Below are positions 63,179 to 64,000 of a stretch of 64,000 bases of DNA, piece after piece; the stretch's first letter is position 1; each line of letters opens with the position of its first letter. The notes under the pieces were generated by a model. The model worked only from the letters and a program-made list of their open reading frames with translations, was not told the DNA's origin and did not search any database. The stretch lies in assembly GCA_907163375.1 (NCBI GenBank), contig CAJQUW010014264.1, positions 30,037-94,036 on the forward strand, in the 5' to 3' direction. Position numbers and translations under genes: made by a program. This DNA is from Prostheceraeus crozeri (taxonomy: Eukaryota; Platyhelminthes; Polycladida; Euryleptidae).

Positions 63179-63634
63179 ATGAATCCAACTGCCTCATTTT
63201 ATTCACGACCCTCCTACGTAAGTGGTGGAGGACAAATTTACATCGGTGCTCGCCGCCAACGTGGAGGTAGCATACTTGGTGCACTGAAATCTGTTGTAGC
63301 ACCTCTCATATCCAATGTCGGTAGATCTTTAAAACGAAATGTTTTAAGTAATGCCGTTGGCTTTGCTGGTGATGTTGCTAGTGATCTTTCCAGAGGTAGA
63401 AGTTTCAAGAGCAGTTTGTTGAATCGTGGGAAGGAACGCGGTTTAAAAACATTGAAGCAGACCATTGCTGGTGTTACTCAAGGAAAGAAATCACCTAAAC
63501 GAATGAGAAAAGGAAGGAGGAAACATCGCGGAGCTGGTAAGGTGCAATCTTCAGTCAAAAGGCATTCACGCAAACGTCGCAGAGGCTCTAATCATTCATC
63601 AGGCGCTAAACGACGACGCTGCTATAACTTCTAA
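63179..63634 (+). CDS. pVI-like core protein ahead of the capsid gene
   Basis: 151 residues. The opening SGGGQIYIGARRQRGGSILG leads into an amphipathic segment (LKSVVAPLISNVGRSLKRNV) and AGDVASDLSRGRSFKSSLLN. A long Arg/Lys-rich tail follows (KRMRKGRRKHRGAGK; KRHSRKRRRG). The 'GGxxIY' opening, amphipathic helix and position directly before the major capsid gene are those of the Polinton protein compared with adenovirus pVI, which lyses membranes and links capsid to core. It looks whole. Confidence 0.62.
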   Translation: MNPTASFYSRPSYVSGGGQIYIGARRQRGGSILGALKSVVAPLISNVGRSLKRNVLSNAVGFAGDVASDLSRGRSFKSSLLNRGKERGLKTLKQTIAGVTQGKKSPKRMRKGRRKHRGAGKVQSSVKRHSRKRRRGSNHSSGAKRRRCYNF

Positions 63635-63636
63635 TC

Positions 63637-64000
63637 ATGGAGTGTAAAACTTCCGGTTTTTGTTTGTTCGATCAACAAGCCATACAGACAGATATTCTTA
63701 GTTCAAGTATTGTAGATTATCATCCTCGAACAGCTGAGAATGCTGGCCCCATTGAATTTGTTATTCCTGGTGGTAGTGATGACTACATAGATTTGAGTTA
63801 TGCGATGCTTGATTTGAGGTTTAGAATTCAGCAAGCAGATGGAACTGCTATTGACGATGCACATAAAGTTGGACTGAACAATTTACCATTGACTACATTA
63901 CTTCGCGATGTTTCTCTAACGATTGGAGAGCAGCAGGTGGAAGGTGGTCAAAGCGATTATCCCTATAAATCATATTTCACCCATGTATCGCAGTTTCATC
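63637..64000 (+). CDS. Major capsid protein, cut by the window edge
   Basis: The start is MECKTSGFCLFDQQAIQTDI. The visible 121 residues include VDYHPRTAENAGPIEFVIPG, LSYAMLDLRFRIQQADGT and LRDVSLTIGEQQVEGGQSDY. The IEF-type strand, paired strands and the VSLTIGxQQV region are those of Polinton hexon-like double jelly-roll capsid proteins. The remaining three quarters lie outside the window. Confidence 0.75.
   Translation, partial: MECKTSGFCLFDQQAIQTDILSSSIVDYHPRTAENAGPIEFVIPGGSDDYIDLSYAMLDLRFRIQQADGTAIDDAHKVGLNNLPLTTLLRDVSLTIGEQQVEGGQSDYPYKSYFTHVSQFH

Larger units (their letters stand above)
56752..64000 (+). mobile_element. Polinton/adintovirus-like element, left half, runs off the window
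   Basis: The inferred left end is AGTAGTAAGC at 56752, followed by the same poly-C and CAGATTCGGA terminal repeats as the palindromic element. Genes follow on the plus strand: a spliced leader gene, small RING-type proteins, a DEDDh-like exonuclease, core-type proteins, packaging ATPase, integrase with chromodomain, and the start of the major capsid gene. The polymerase must lie beyond the edge or be absent. The visible genes look whole, with no obvious break. The right end and target duplication cannot be seen, so the left boundary rests on motif alone. Confidence 0.82.

Overview
The window is animal nuclear DNA, most likely from an aquatic invertebrate. It is AT-rich and gene-poor and shows no host gene I can defend. 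It carries Tc1-like, hAT-like and LINE elements and Polinton/adintovirus-class elements with GT-AG introns and TATA promoters. I cannot name the species. No rRNA, tRNA or CRISPR array was seen.

Region by region: 1-22512 is intergenic DNA with two nearly identical Tc1-like transposons in opposite orientation (2262-3902 and 18655-20312), a 2.1-kb GC-ended element (4921-7015), a hAT-type MITE (8986-9495), a decayed LINE (about 16328-17261) and a possible pogo-type MITE (20444-21245). From 22513 to 55068 the DNA is a nest of four elements: (1) an outer pair of about 1-kb inverted repeats; (2) inside it a palindromic Polinton-like element, 24777-53468, made of two inverted copies of the same terminal segment (terminal repeats, zinc-finger gene, first part of protein-primed DNA polymerase B) around a 1-kb loop; (3) inside its right arm a 5'-truncated LINE, 34574-52358, with an 8-bp target duplication; (4) inside that LINE a full-length AT-rich Polinton, 36100-51999, with a 6-bp target duplication (AGCAAA) and long terminal inverted repeats. 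After 55068 come a truncated Tc1 relic and, from about 56752 past the window's right edge, the first half of a third Polinton-like element whose visible genes look whole.

How the parts work together: the Polinton of 36100-51999 has the family's virion set (major capsid, penton-like minor capsid, packaging ATPase, adenain-like protease) with protein-primed PolB and a retroviral-type integrase. It is broken in roughly a dozen places and is a fossil. Its unusual parts are a LAGLIDADG intein in polymerase motif C, a phage tail-fibre-like motif joined to a coiled coil, and a parvovirus-type phospholipase A2 domain in one reading frame with the integrase. The third element carries ATPase, integrase with chromodomain, core-like proteins and the start of the capsid gene in a compact, partly overlapping block, preceded by small early-type genes (spliced leader gene, two RING-like proteins, DEDDh exonuclease).

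The main candidate for something new is the palindromic element. It has the form expected of a defective, snap-back genome of a protein-primed linear DNA replicon, and it seems to have been integrated as a unit. Limits: all homology calls are from reading motifs by eye; identities and lengths are hand estimates.
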